A stretch of 64,000 nucleotides of DNA from Septoria linicola (GCA_024114885.1 CP099421.1:3247106-3311105); one strand, 5' to 3'. Positions 25,051-39,300 are shown, numbered from the stretch's first letter. Made by a program: numbers and translations. Notes: a model not told the origin generated them from the sequence alone.

Positions 25051-28000
25051 TCTTAAGTTTATATAACTTTATCTCTCTCTACGTAAGAAGTCGAGTATAA
25101 TTAGTAGCTCTAGCGAAGTATATTAAGTACCTTATAGGTATACTAGTAGAGGTCCTAATTTAAGCTCTCGTAGCTTCGAAAGCTCTACGCTTACTTATAC
25201 TACGCTCCTATATAGTAGGACTTTAATAGACTTCTTAGAAATAGTTATACTACCTAAGCTTAAGTAGCTATATTCTAGATTATATTAGCTTAAATCTAAG
25301 TAGCTCTAGCGTTCCGATTATACCTATAGCTATACGTCTATAGATTAATTACGAAGATAATATAAGACAAGGACAGACCTATAGGATCGTAGAGAGGAGC
25401 ACTTTCAAGTTATATTATTCTATATTAAGCCTAAGTAAAGCTTTAGCGTAATCTACGCTAGACTCTAAGTCTCTACTACTTTAAGCCTATTAGTACTAGC
25501 TAGTTAAGCCTCGTATCGTAGGCCTATCTCTTAATTCCTAAAATTACTTAGGTCGTCGCTATTAATAGCGCCTATATAGTATCTAAAACTACCTAAGCTA
25601 TCGTCTAAGTCGCTCGGAGTATTAACGAGATCTAATTCGATAGCCTCTTACTTAATAGTACTCTTATAGTTCTTAGGAGTTAGCGTCTTAGAGATATAGG
25701 CGTTCGTTATAGCTATTAAGTTTTAGTATAAGTTTAGAGCCTAATAGGTATTAGTAGGTCGACCTACTAGAGAGAGGATCTTTCTTTAGAGTATCTCTTA
25801 GAGTCTTCTTTAGAGTACTAATAGTAGTAGATTTATAGACGGGTATCGACTAGCTATACTCGCTAGTCTCGAGCTACTCTTTAAGTACTATAGCCTCCTT
25901 CTTAATCTTATAGAAGCGGTTCTCGATTATATCTACCTCTAAGCTTATCTAAGTCCTTAGTATAAGTATAATTTAGGTCGAGCTCTTACTATCGGTCGTA
26001 CTAAAATAGATAGCGACCTACTTATAGTCGATCTATTACGTAATAAGTAAAACTAAGTAGGACGAGACGAGCTCCTTATACTAACCTTAACGCCTACTAC
26101 GATAATAGTAGCTACTATACGCTACTATATTTCTTGACTATTCTAGTCGACTATAGATTCGCCTATACTATTAGTAGTACTCGTTATTAATAGTAGATAT
26201 AGATAGGTATAAGTGCTTTATAGTACTATACTACTTACGTCTAATTAAGAGTAGTCGAAGAGACTATATTTTAATTAGATTATTACTTTACGTTATTTCT
26301 AAGTAAGCTATTATTAGGTCTACGTTCGGTATCGTTCTAATTTATAGCTTCTTCTCTACTACTATAACTAAGGTATAGTCGCGTTCGAACGTTAGCTTAC
26401 GAAAGTAAATAAGGTTACTCTTATAACTTTATATAGGCTTTAAAGCTCTATACGTCGTTAAGGACGATAAGGATCGATAGGCTAACGATACTCGATAGAC
26501 GAGCGCTAGACTAGGTTCGTAGATAGAGGAGTAAAGGATATATCTCTATACTACGCGCCCTTCCTCTCTACTTTCCGACTCTCTTTACTAGAATTTGCCT
26601 TTTACGCTTATCTATAAGTAGATACGCGAGCCTATATCCTCCTACCTATAACTTATAAGCTAATTAGATATCTAGACTAGGTAATCCTTATAGATAGTCT
26701 AAGTATAATTAGGCGCGGTTTAGATTAACTATAAAGGGTTACTATATAAACTATTACCCTCTCCTCTACGCTATACTACTCTATCTATTAAACGTATTCC
26801 TACGAATCTTTTTATACTATTCTTATCGCTATCTTCTACGCTATCGATTCTACTAGCTACTATATCTATTTACCTATCCGATTATCCTCGGACGCGTACT
26901 ATAGAAGACACTCTTCTCGACAGTATTAACGCGCTAATAATACCTCTACCCTCTCCTATCCTATTCGAATACTACTCTAAGTCGCCTTAAGCTCTAAATA
27001 GCCTACCGAGTACGAATATCGCTATATATTTAAGGTACTCTATACGAAGTAGGACTATAAAGAAGTAGTAGCTTCACGCCTATACGTAATAGATCGCTCT
27101 TTAGTATATACTAGATAGAACGTACTACTACGGATATCGATAGTCTTACTTATAGTTTCGCTTACGAGAAGAGGCTTTACTCTATTCGATTATAGTTAGC
27201 TTTATAGATTTAGTTTCGTAAGAGCGATAGGGTCTAGCTACTATACTCTAAAGCTCTATAAAATTACTATATCTACGTAATATATCGCTCTTAATCGCTC
27301 GAATTCGTATACGAGTACTAGGTCCGACCTCTAAAAAGGATATTAAAGAGATCGCGTACTCTTTACTAAAACGATCTAGTTTAGATATACTAGAGAGAAA
27401 GTAATATATAGGAGTAGAGATTAATAGGTTTAGTTCTATTGCCCGCTTATAGGCTCTCGTAGAGTCGACCTAGTCGTAGGTTCTATAGTAAAACATTATA
27501 AGTAAGTCCTCTACTATACCTTATATAGTCGCTATATCTACTACTACTCTAGATTAATTATTATATATATTAGTATCTTCCTTATAGAGTTATCGGATCC
27601 TCTACTATCGCTATCGTCGCTATTATTATTATTATAAGTATAGGACACCTCTATTTGCCCTTAGCTACTAAGGAAAACGCTTTTCTAGTACCTCGTACCT
27701 CCTTAGGAATCCGCTATTAGTCCCTAAACGCTTCGACTCTTATACGATCCTTATCGAACCTTGAAGATATACTCTACTTTAATATATTCTACCTTAACCT
27801 ACTATCGGTCCTCTCGAAAGCGTCTACCTATACTAGGATTAATATTATTTTACTCTTAGAGCGTCTCGAACTTAGTATCGATATTCTACTATATTCAGAC
27901 CTACGTTTACTTATAAAGGAGATCGGTAGGTAATTCTACGCGAAGATTAGTAGCGCGGTCTACTACGACTACTACGTCTAGTATATACTTTTAGCCTTAC

Positions 28001-29399
28001 TATACGAGCGTCGCGCCTAACTAACTAATTAGTTCTACTACCTACCGTACTGTCTTATTACGCTTAGTACTATCTATATACTCGTAGATCGCTTCGATAT
28101 CGATTAGGGTACTCGTATTAATCTACTAGAGGAGAGGACTAGGTCTTGTCGCGTAGTAATAGTAGATAGCTCGTATAGGGTCGGAGCTTGTCTAAGAGTA
28201 GAGATCCTTATAGATATAGTCGAAGACGAAACGATAGTCTAGATAGAGCGTAAATCTAATTAGGTCGGGCACTAAGTAGTCTTCGAAGTAGCTAACTACG
28301 TACGACGCGACTACTATAGCTACTTTCCTACTATTAAAATACTATAAGATCTCTAGTTAGCCTACGACTATCGAGAAGTCTATTTATATAAATATCGGCT
28401 AGAGACTATTTAGGAAGCGGCGCTAGAAGTACTCTTCTATAACTACGAGACTTATAGGCTTGCGATTAATAATAATAAGGTTATCTAGAGCGCGAGTACC
28501 CTTAGCGATTAGTTATAAGAGGAGAGTAGTACTACTCTCTAGCTCTATAACGATTTCCTCTACTCGTATATTAACCTACTCTTTAAAGTTATAATATACG
28601 TCGAGCTTACTAATCTTAAAACGCGTATAGTTATCTCGCGTCTCTTAGAACTAGCGATTAAAGTTCTAACGCGAGTCGAGATACTTACTATTATATACTA
28701 GACCGTACTACTTAAGCTAGCTACTATAGTTACTAGGAGTCTAATAGACTCTCTCGTATAAAGTAGATACTATATCGTAATCTTTAACGTTAGGAGATAG
28801 CTACTAGGAAGAGAAGGAGTTAAAGGCTTTAGTTAATATATAACGAAGTTCTAAGAAAGGAAGACGTATATAGAGTAGAGGATAGAAGACTATATCGTAA
28901 GTAGAAAGAAAGATCCTTTTTATATACGTAAGAGCTATATACTAATTAACGAATAGTAAGGAGATATACTAGTAAGGAAGCTACTATATACTTAACTAGT
29001 ACGTTTATAATAATATAACTACCTTACTTATACCTATCTAGTAGGTAGGTAATACGGTAGAGAGCGTAGAGCCTTACTATCGAGTACGACTAACGACGAA
29101 TCTCGTCGAGAGTAAATAATATATTATAGAGCCTATAACTATATATAGGCCTATATCGTAATTAGGAGGTCGTCTAGAAGAGATTCGTCTATTTACCTCC
29201 TTACTCGTCTAAACCTCTATATCTTCTTTCCTCTCCTATACGTATATATTAAGGCTTAGCGTAGTACGAACGCGTCTACTACTCGATTTCCTTACTCGCT
29301 CGTAGATAGCCTTACTCTCTTAACGTATTTCTAAAATCTAAACTCGACTCCTAGACTATTTCTATCTATATAAAATAGGTTTACGTAACTACTAATCTT
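25051..29399. other. Unassigned RIP-scarred region of unit A
   Basis: About 4.3 kb with no recognisable gene. Both strands give stretches that look protein-like when TAG/TAA are read through: the minus strand from about 26120 down to 25350 gives a Lys/Glu/Arg-rich, coiled-coil-like text, and the plus strand between 26880 and 28950 gives mixed-complexity text. I could not decide which was coding and no family motif stands out. The same sequence occurs in unit B at 43046-47384, so it belonged to the duplicated segment. Confidence 0.4.
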
Positions 29400-31196
29400 A
29401 CGTATCTAATTAGTATCCTTATTAGACAGGTATTCTAATTAACCTCGTCTCGTATCTACTATCTTACGTAATAGTACTTCCTAACGAAGAGGTTCTTTAG
29501 TAAGCTATCTATAGATACCTATTCGGTCGTTTCTTAAGTATACGACGCGCTATAGAGGCGTACGATATACTTGATTCTACCTTCTATACGAGACTCTATA
29601 GTACGCTACTAAAGGCTAGTATACCTCCTACGAATAGAGCCCTTCCTCTAATAGAACATAAGGTAGTTTATTAGAAGATTCTCGCTCTAGATTTACGTAG
29701 TTACTCGCCTATATAGGCTATCTTCTAAAGCTAGGCCTCTTTAATAACAAAGGTATAGAATATATAAGAGGTTCGCCTAAGATAGGCTTATTACTTTATC
29801 TAGCGTTATCTAGGCTTAGAAACTCGATTATTATAGAGGTAGTTAAACTAGAAGGCTCTAAATAAGGATATAGAGGTTCTCTTAGAGTAGTTTCTACTCG
29901 TTTAGAACCTAATAACTAGCTATAGAATCACCTAGCACGACATTTATACCTTTAATAAGAGTGGATCCTAGCTTAGATACTATTAGAATACTATCGGTAT
30001 TACTACTACTAAGTATAGGTAACGACCTAAAGCTTTAGTTTCTAATTCTACGTAGTAGTAGATAGTTATCGCCTATATCTACGTAGAAGGCTAGTTAGTA
30101 CCTCTATATATTATCTTCTCTAGTAAGGAAATAAACTAGGCCTAGTTCTACTATCTTCTACTAATATAGAAGCTAGGAGTTTGTCTAAAAGGCTAGACTT
30201 CCTTCGATTATTTATTCTAGTAGATTTAGTACTTCGATAACTATACTAAGTATAGGACTATTAATAAGAAGAGGCTACTAATTCTAGATAGCTATAATAG
30301 CTATACGATACTAGAGTTTAAGTTACTCTATAATTAATAAGGCTTTATTACTCTCTATATACTATCCTATCTAAGTTACCTATTATAGCTACTAGACGTT
30401 AGCTGTTTTAGTCTATTAAAAGAGGCATATTTAGCTAGAATCCTTAGGCTTAGTATAGTTAGATACTACTACCTAATTAAGGAAGACTTCCTTCTAGAGT
30501 TAAGGCCTACGTATAAGGCTATATTTACCTCTTATATAATTAGAGATACCTTTAGAGGCTTAGGCTTACTACCTCTAGATATACCGGCTATATTACCTAA
30601 GCCGATACTCTATTATAAAATATAAACACTACTACTACCTTGTTTATTAGACATATAGAATACTCTTTAGTATCTAAGGTAGATTAAGAGGTAAACTAGT
30701 AAGATCAAGGCTAGGGTTATAAGCTATTAGAATAGCTTATTAACCTCTATCCTAAGCGTAGTAGACAAGCTCTCGAAAGTGTTCTAAAGGACACGAGCCT
30801 TAACAATATTACTAGAGGCTCTATATAATAACCCTACGACTATAATTAAAGAATTCTAGTCTTATAAGGTACTAAGGAAGAAAATCGAGCTTACTTTTAG
30901 ACTTAATACTTATAAATTAGCTACTAGAGACGTAGCTTAGTTCTAGGCTTATTAGGTAATAGAGTAAGTTAATTAGATTAAGAAATAGCTTAGAGCCTAA
31001 CTAACCTATAGTAAGTATAGAAGGGTAGGCTATAACTTTAGAGGTTATCTATTAGATAGAGTAACTTCTTAGAACTAAATTACTCTAACTTTACAGTTAT
31101 TCTAACTCCTCTAGTATAAGAAATCTAGTATTAAAGTTAACCTACCTAGTAAATTAATTAGGATACCTATCTAATTAGGATACTTATTAAACACGT
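29400..31196 (+). mobile_element. Fot1/pogo-type DNA transposon, copy A (1797 bp)
   Basis: Bounded by inverted repeats of about 43 bp: the left end (29400-29442) begins ACGTATCTAATTAGTATCC and the right end (31154-31196), reversed, reads ACGTGTTTAATAAGTATCC. Inside is one DDE_1-type transposase relic. The matching element in unit B has exactly the same length. A flanking TA duplication, expected for Tc1/mariner-pogo elements, is not clear because of later mutation, so the outermost bases are uncertain by a few positions. Confidence 0.82.
29500..31090 (+). pseudogene. Fot1/pogo-type transposase relic, copy A
   Basis: DDE_1-superfamily transposase, which cuts the element at its inverted repeats and inserts it elsewhere. 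Reading through RIP stops gives an N-terminal helix-turn-helix region with a CENP-B/Tc5-like block (I-E-H-K-V-V-Y-Q-K-I-L-A-L-D-L), then T-F-N-K-S-G for the catalytic F-D-E-S-G (first Asp lost by TG to TA change), R-L-L-I-L-D-S-Y for the L-I-L-D-G-H box with the second Asp kept, and L-L-Q-L-L-D-V-S-C-F for the S-H-x-L-Q-P-L-D-V-G-x-F box. About 530 codons, normal for the group. It is inactive. The frame is shared with copies B and C. Confidence 0.82.
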
Positions 31197-34100
31197 TCGT
31201 AGCTACGCTCGCGATATTACCTCTATTATTCGAGGAGGCTAAGATCGTAGTTATCGACCTAGATACGATCGACCTAAGTAACTAGAATCGCTAAAAGAGA
31301 ACCTTCTAAACTATTCGCTAAAACTCGAGAAGTACTAGTAAAAATCGTTTATTACTTCTATAACGCTTATTATAGAAGACAAGTATTATAGAAGTAATAC
31401 TAACTAGTATAGGAATCGTACCTACGATATAAGTACGGATCGCCTATAACGACTATAGCCTATATATTACTACTATACTAACTAGCCTTATTAGAAAGAA
31501 GAGAGAAATTACTATCCTATATACCTTACGAGTTACTACTCGTTTCTTATATAGTACTACTAGGATTAGAGAAGCCTCGCTACTCTCTATATAAATCTAG
31601 GAGTAGGCTAAAGATATAAATATAGGAGATTAGAGTAATATATCCTCTCGTCGCTTCTCGCTACCTCTACTACTTCTCGCTATCTCTACTCCTCGTTTAC
31701 TACTACTATAGAGGTCGGTAGATAGGTCGTATTATACGACTATATACCTCGATATCGAATCGCTTATATCGTATTACGACTAGGAGATATTCGAAGCTAT
31801 TAGTATTAGCGTAAGCGATTATACTCTATACGAACGTATTCTATCGCCTATACTAAGAGTAAGAGATTATAGAATCTATAGTATCTAGTCGTGTTTTCGT
31901 AGTAGTATTAATACTATACCTAATCGAGAAGTCGTAGAGGTTATAAGAGTCGTAGTCTATAGAGCGAGGCTAGGCTTAGCTACCGAGTACTCTAGAGTAG
32001 TCTAAGCGTTAGAGAGCTATTAGATAAGAGTCGTAAGGCTATTAGGTAAGCTTACGATGCCTCTATAGCTCTCTATACTAATATTACTAGTCTTTAACTA
32101 GTAAGGAGTACGCTATACGTCGATACCTACTAGTTCCGGCTAGTATACTAGCCTACCTTTATCTCGATCGTACGTCTATCTAAGAGAACCTCTCTCTACG
32201 CGTAAGTAATAGCTAATGTCCGTTCTCGACTCCTCCTAGTATTTTAACTTATAGTCCTATTACTATCGCCTATACTCTATATCTATACCGTTACGTATCT
32301 CTATTCGCGTAGTTAAGGAAATAAGACACTCTACGTATATATCGCGTAACTCTTCTACTAAACCTTAATAGAATTACGATATAGTATTAAATACTAGGCG
32401 TCTCGGCGTGTCTATATCTTATAGCGTTTACTAGGAGTACCTTACGGTATTATACGTATCGTTAGCGTCTCGACTAATAATACCTACTTTCTTCTTATAC
32501 TCGCTATTAACCTACGCTCCTATAGTCAAACTATATATACCTGCCTCGTTCTCTTATACTATCCTTCTACTTACGACCTAGCGCTTCGCCTACCTCCTAC
32601 TATATATCGTACTACTACTCGCCGCCTACCTCTATATTAATATACCTCGTCGTAATATTCTACGAGTTTAGAAATAGGAGAATATATTAGACTTCTACGA
32701 AGATAAAGTCCTTATCTCGTAGAAGCCTATATAGAAGTAGGTTTTTATAGATACGTAGGAAGATAAGAAGATCTTTTTTAACTCTTCTCTTATCTCTATC
32801 TAGGAGGAGATAGTAGAGTCGTATACTATTCGTTAGAAGGACGCTCTAGACGAGTCGTACTTAATCCTATACGAGTATTATACTATACCTAAGGTATATA
32901 TACTAGCGCGAGTCCTCTATTACTAGAACTAGCGTTATAAACTCTATACTCTAATCGTATCTACTCTACTATTACGAGTCCTCTCCTAAGCGATAAGTAT
33001 ACTACCCTAGGCTCCTTTTCGCTAGCTCTTATCGCTATCTACTACGGTAATATCTAGTACTACGCTTAGACTATCTAGATCGCTACGTACTATAGTAACC
33101 TACCTATCTACTATATACGAACTCTCGCGAGTACTATTTACGACTCGTATACTAACGCTTCCTAATAGTACGCTCGACTATAATCTCTCTCTCTTCTCTA
33201 CTACTACTCTCGAACTATCTCTATAGCCTTCCGATATAGGAGAAGATAACGCGCTACTACTCTCTATAACTCCCTATTTAGATAGATACTCGTTTTCGAT
33301 AGGCGGTTTAGATACTAAAACTCTTTCCTAGTTCTTATAGACTACTACTCGTAGCGCTCTATTAGAGTAGTAGTACGAGACCGAAATAGAAAGTAGACTC
33401 CTCGACGACGCTTCTACTCTCTAGTCGGCCTCTCGCGTTCTTCTACTATCTATTCCTATTAATAGATATTCTACTATATCTACGAGCGCCTCTACGCTTG
33501 TCTCTAAGTCTCTATACGATAGTAGTAGTCGCCTCGAGCGCCTAAGTACCCTCTTCTATAAAGCTCTCTAGAAAGCTTTACTACTACTTTCTAGTAACTA
33601 AAATCTAGTCCTCTATATAGGAAAGGAAGCTCTCTCGACTCGCTCCTACTCTAATATCTTAATATAGTTATCCTCCTCTAGAGCTATACGTACGCTATTC
33701 TCTAAACTAGACTCGATCTTTACTACCTTCCGTTCTTAAGAGCTATCTATCTATAGTAAACTATTTACTATAGTAGTCCTATAGGCGTATTAAACCGCTT
33801 TACGTAATATCGCCTAATAGGATCGTTCTACTACGTTATCTAGCTCTAGTAGTAGTCCTCGCTAGCTAGTACCTTAAAGCTATCTTCTACTCTTAATTAG
33901 TATTATCCTCGCTACTATTATTATAGTAGAAGAGCCTTCTATAGGCTAGGACGGAGTATAAGCTCTCTTCGAGCGTAAATAGGATATAATAAAGAGCCTT
34001 CTCTACGATATACTACCTTCTACGTAGCTCTATTACTTCGATTCTATTACTCGTTCTTAAGTACTTACTACGTTCTATTAACTCGAAGTAGAGGATTTCT

Positions 34101-34658
34101 ATTAGCTTAGAGACTCGATCTATCCTCGACCTCTCTAGCTAGGCGCTCTATCGTTAGTATAAAAGACTTTTATATAGAGAAGGCTCTCTTTTCGTTAGGT
34201 CTATAGATATTAAAGCTTTCTACGCCTACTATATATACTCTATAATCCTTACTCTAGCTCGTCGCTCGCCTATTATTTACTCTAGGTAACGCTATTATAT
34301 AGGAGTAGATTTCCTACTAGGGCTCCGAATTAGCTTTAACGTTATATTTTATCTTACTACGAGCAATCTCCTCTTATATACTTATATCTATATCTATAAT
34401 TATATCTCTCTCGGCTCTCGTTATATAGAAATATATAGACGTTCTATCCTACCTCTACGAAGTAAGTATCCTACTATATAAAAGCCTTAACTACTTACGA
34501 ACTGTACCTCCTACTATGTCTCTAGATCTCCTTTATATCTCTTAATCTACTCTAGCTTCTATCGTACTATACGCTCCTACTCCTTAGGAGGATTACTATC
34601 TCTAGCCGAGTATATTATCGCGCCTCGACTACTCGCTCTACTACTATCTATCGCTACT
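31197..34658 (+). pseudogene. Unassigned coding-like relic upstream of the helicase, unit A
   Basis: Roughly 3.4 kb in which the plus strand can be read as long Ser/Leu/Thr-rich text with only TAG/TAA interruptions, for example around 32440-34300, but I could not confirm one unbroken frame and recognise no family. It ends just before the helicase ATG at 34659 and may contain its promoter and an older neighbour gene. The same region recurs in unit B (49182-52642). No transposon ends were found in it. Confidence 0.35.
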
Positions 34659-34788
34659 ATGCCTCCTAAGTTCTCCTCTCTATATCGTCTATTCTATACG
34701 TTTATAGACTTTATTACCTATAACGCGTCTCTCTATATACTTATCTATAAAAAGTATTATCGCGCTATCTCTCCTTAATAGCTAGACT
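34659..34788 (+). pseudogene. Telomere-linked helicase, first 43 codons (copy A)
   Basis: Starts with ATG at 34659 (the matching codon in copy B is ATA at 52643) and reads M-P-P-K-F-S-S-L, then the first half of an OrsD/DUF3505-like zinc finger, I-L-I-Y-K-K-Y-Y, in which the Tyr codons replace the expected Cys. Copia-2 interrupts it at codon 44. The rest of this copy continues at 41093. Confidence 0.7.
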
Positions 34789-35066
34789 TATTAAGAATAT
34801 ATCCTAGATAGTTAGTCTAGATATAGACTTCTGAGCATAGTTCTAGATACCTAAGGCATCCACCTAAGGCTTGGCAAGAGGTATATCTTGCTTCTCTTTC
34901 TTCTCTTCTTAGATAACTAACAAAATCAACTTTGTATTTAGTTCCTAGCATATTACTACTATACTATATATATAAGTCAGTTCAAGATTAATCCCCTATT
35001 CTTCTTTACTACGCTATACCCTCCTTGACATTATATAGTATCTACAAACGCCCTCCACTTTTAATA
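34789..35066 (+). repeat. Copia-2 5' LTR
   Basis: 278-bp LTR beginning TATTAAGAATATATCC (TGTTAAGAATGTATCC in the 3' copy) and ending CTTTTAATA. The TG...CA ends and 6-bp terminal inverted repeat are intact in one or other copy of the family. Confidence 0.94.
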
Positions 35067-35081
35067 GGTTATAAGCCCGGG
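35067..35081 (+). other. Copia-2 primer-binding site, initiator-tRNA half type
   Basis: GGTTATAAGCCCGGG follows the 5' LTR without spacer, identical to Copia-1. With the single TA read as TG it complements the anticodon arm (CAU anticodon, G:C-rich stem) of initiator tRNA-Met, as in Drosophila copia, not a tRNA 3' end. Confidence 0.75.
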
Positions 35082-35439
35082 TTTATGTACTAAATAGGAG
35101 CAACCTATGTTAGTATAGGTTACTTGTATCCCTTATAGTTTATAGAAAACATTTAGGGCCTAGAAGTTTCTCTAACTGTATTACTAACGAAGCTAGTTTG
35201 TACCTAGTAGTATATAAGTTAGTAAAGATCTCTATAAGATAGTAGTATGTTTCTACTTTATTAATACCTACCTAGTTCTCTACTATTGTACCTAGTATCA
35301 CTAGAGTTAGAAGAGGCTACTTGGCCTTCCTACTACCTAGTAACAGAAACTCTACTAAGAGAGAAAGATCTGAGTCTTAGTAATTTCCTAAATACGAGGA
35401 ATCCTTGTCCCTTAGAGCTAGTCTCCCTACTATAAGAAA

Positions 35440-36330
35440 TTACCCTTCTCTAGAATCCTTAGCTGGTCTGAAGTATTCTACTAATTATTTATTCTATTCA
35501 CCTATTTCTATAATAGACTAAGAGGACAAGAAGAGCTAAAGGATTCTAATCCTAGACAGAACTAACTAGAAGAGATAGTTTAAGCTATAGACAGACAAGC
35601 TAGAAGGAAAGGACTAGTTCTAGGCAATTAGCTAACTAATTATTAGAGGGAACCTATATATAGTTTAGTAGGACACTAGTCTTCAGATGTATGTTACTTA
35701 GAATCAATACTTCTTAAAAGATAATATAGTATATAGGTTTAGTATTAGATGTAGTATTAGTAAAGATAATAAGATAGAGCTAGAGACATAGTATGTTACT
35801 ATACTAGTAGCTAAGATGTAGGTAATTCTCTAGAACAAGTATAATAGAGTCCTGAAGTCCTATACTATAGGTCTAATTAAGTAGTTTATCATATTTAGGA
35901 TGTTACCTAATAAGACAATTAGGGAAGTATAGAGACACCTTAGAGGCCTAGGCAAGAGGATTACTAAGATTGATCCTTAGGAAGCCTACTACTAGAGCTA
36001 AGAGAAAAGGCTGAAACATCTCCTATAGTCCCTACCTATATTATACTAAGTAGCTAAGGATGCTATTATGACCTAACTATCCTTAGATATAGATACTGTT
36101 CTCCTTCTACTTAAGTCCTAAGAGGTAAGAGACAATCTAGATAAGATAGACATAGGTCTAGCTGTATTCTATTCTAGGTAGCCCTACTAAGGAAAGTCCC
36201 TACTAATGTACTAGCTCTATAAGAAAGGGAAGCACTAGTTAAAGGATTGTCCTAACCTTCCTACTACTAAGAAACTATCCTAGTAGAGAAACAGTACTAA
36301 GAACTAGAAGGACCCTTAGGGATTATTCCT
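35440..36330 (+). pseudogene. Copia-2 gag relic
   Basis: Gag of the element, which would form the virus-like particle. A capsid-like helical region (K-L-Q-T-D-K-L-E-G-K near 35585) leads to a zinc knuckle at 36209-36250 in the order Y-W/Q-L-Y-K-K-G-K-H-x-L-K-D-C; the first two Cys are Tyr through TG to TA mutation, while the His and last Cys remain. Several TAG/TAA codons interrupt it. Start not determined; the region up to the LTR is leader. Confidence 0.78.
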
Positions 36331-39300
36331 TAGAGGGAGGGTTAGAAGATCTCTTTTACTAAGGAATGCTAGATATATTAAGAAAGCTGTCTATAAGTTA
36401 TTATTATATAATGAGCTAAAGAAGGTTGTCCAGAAAATGGGCAAGTAGCTTCAAAGGATAGAAAAGTCTAGAAAGCTTCTAAAGAAAGGATTTTTAGCCT
36501 AGGAGTCTGGTTCTAGTTCTGATTCTAGAACTTACTCTAGTTCTAGAAGCAATAATAATTCCCTATTAGAAGATAATAACTAAGATAAGTTGGCCTATTC
36601 TATAATTGAGGCTAAAGGCAAGTTGTTACCTTAAGAATAGCTCTTAGATTCCTATACCTTATCCTATATAACTAACTAACTGTCCTTCTTTAGATTAGTA
36701 AAGCTACTAAGGAAGAAAGTATAGATTAAGATAGGAGGAGGATACCTCTATACAACCTACTCTAGACTAGTATAGATAAAGGGAATCTTAGGAGGAGAAG
36801 TTCTACTTAATAGGGTACTATTTGTTCCTAATCTTAGAGTAAATCTTATATTATAGGATTAGTTTAGTAAGCAATTTGGAGTCTAGAAGCCTAATTTCAC
36901 TCTCACCTCCCTAGATAGCTAAACAGTTATAAAGACTAAGCTAGTTAGAGGTGTTCTATTTATTAGTAAGATATTACCTCTTCTATAGGAAAAGTTATAT
37001 TACTTACTATATAATCCTATAGAGGTTAACAATGCCTATACTACTTTGTTAGAGAAGGATCTAAAATAGTAGGAGCTATAGTATAGAAGATTTATATACT
37101 TTGGAAGAGGGTTACTCTCAAACCTTTATAAAGTTACTAACCTAAAGGAAAGAATTCTAATTCCTAACTAGGAAGAGTATAAGTATAGGATCTATATAAT
37201 AGGCAAGATAAAGAAATACCTAGGCAAGTCTATTAAGAGAAGACCTGAAAGATTAGCCCTTATGTTAGTAGATATCTATAGACTATTACTATTATTAGTA
37301 AAAGGTTTTATATAGTAGCTTGAGATTATTAATAACTTCTTAAGAAAGAAATAGGCATTTCTACTTAAGGCTAGATTAGATATACTAACTACTCTTTAGA
37401 ACTAGAGGATTAAGGTAGAAAGGTAGTTAGTAGTACTCCTTAAGTCTATAAGGGCTAATAATGCTAGAGAGATTACTACTTTAATCAAATAGTAGGAGAA
37501 GGACTTTAGAATTACCCTTAAGCTAACTAAGGCCTATAATTCACTCTAGAATAGAGTAGTTAAGAGGTCTATCCAAACATTAGAGGCCTCTATTAGAGTA
37601 ATGCTTAAAGAAAGCAAGATACCTATTAAGTTTTAGCTAGAAGCTCTTAAAGCATAGGTATATATAAGGAACAAGCTTCTAAATAGACCTAATATTAAGA
37701 GATTCAAGCTCTTACCTAATAAAGCTTTTAATAGGATCAAACTAATAGTCTCCTACCTTAAGATATAGGGATATAGAGCTATAGTATATATAGATATAAG
37801 AGTATAGCCTTAGTAGGCAAGGAGTAATAAACTAATAAATAGAGGAAAGGATGCTATATTTGTTAGATACTATAATAATATAGTAAAGGTATAGAAGTTC
37901 TAGGAGCTAGACATAAAGGCTATTAAGTAGTATACTAATATAATCTTCTTTAAAGATAAGCTAGGTAGAGAATTGGACTTGAATATTAAGATCAAGAATC
38001 TCCCTAGTTTAGCTCTAGAAAGAAGACCTATTAGAAGGCTAAGAACTATTAGCTAGCCTACTCTATAAGCTAGTAGGAGTACCCTAGGTGCTCCTAGTCT
38101 AGGCTAGTAGAAGCCTCCTCTCTCTTAGCTATTAGTATAGGTTTAGGAAGGAAAGAAACTCTTTATATAACTTCTACCTCTACTAGAAGATATAGGAGAG
38201 TATAGAAAATTCCTAGACTAAAGGAAAATTAAGAAAGAATCTAAGAATTCTACCTAAGAAACTATAAAGGTAGATTAGGAGCAGACAGCTCTAAGGCAAA
38301 CTCTTAGAAAGAGGAAAGTATTCTAAGAACTTGATAGATTTGACTAGAAGCTGAAGCTAATTAGGCTTAAGCTAGATTAGAATAGTTAGCTAGATAAGGA
38401 AATGCTCCTAGAGTATTAGGCTTTCTTCTTAGCTATAAGCTCTATTAACCTAGGCATTCTATAGGACCTAGAATTTTTAAAGGAAGTTAAAGAGATTACA
38501 TTCTTAGCTGCTAAAGAAGTAGGAATATACAAATAGGAGGTTCTAATCCTAAGGAACTATAAGGAAGTAGTAAGTAATCCTAAGTAGGGTCATCTCTAGT
38601 AAGAAGCTATTTAGAAGGAGCTAGATACACTTGTAAGTAATAACACCTAGACTATAGTAGTCCTACTAAAAGAGGCTAACCTGGTTACCTTAAGATAGGT
38701 CTTTAATATTAAGAGAAAGCTTAGTAGAGCTATTAAAAAGTTTAAGGCAAGACTAGTTATAAGAGGGTTCTCCTAAAAGTATAGAGTAGACTATATAGAG
38801 ACTTTTGCCCCTATAGTTAGGTAGGATACTCTAAGAGGATTTATAGCTATAGTCTATAAGAAGGACCTAGTTCTATACTAAGTAGATATAAACAATGCAT
38901 TTATAGAGAGTACCCTATATAAGGACATCTATATAATCCTACTACTAGGTGTTAACCTACTAACTAGTATAGTCTTATAAGTTCTAAGGAGTCTCTATAG
39001 GCTAAAGTAAGCTATAAGAGACTAGAATCAGCTATGTATATTAAAGCTAAAAGGAATAGGATTTAGACAATTAGAAGTGGACCTATATCTTCTAATCTAT
39101 AAGAAAAGGAAAGACCTAATAATCCTAATCTATATTAATAATATACCTATTACTATAGAGAGACTAGAAGATGTCCTCTAGTTTAAAGACTAACTTAGTA
39201 AGGTCTTTAAGATCAAAGATCTTAGAGAACTAGACAAGATTCTTAGAATGAGACTAATAAGAAACAGATAGTAAGGCTAGCTGAAACTTGACTAGAAGCA

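Noticed and set aside
24915..25100. 61-aa open frame
   Set aside because: It lies in the diverged end of the minisatellite and has no homologous open frame in unit B; composition is that of the repeat.
23801..34658. Giant single transposon (Starship-like) carrying the helicase
   Set aside because: No tyrosine-recombinase captain gene, terminal repeats or target duplication for such an element was seen; a tandem duplication explains the structure.
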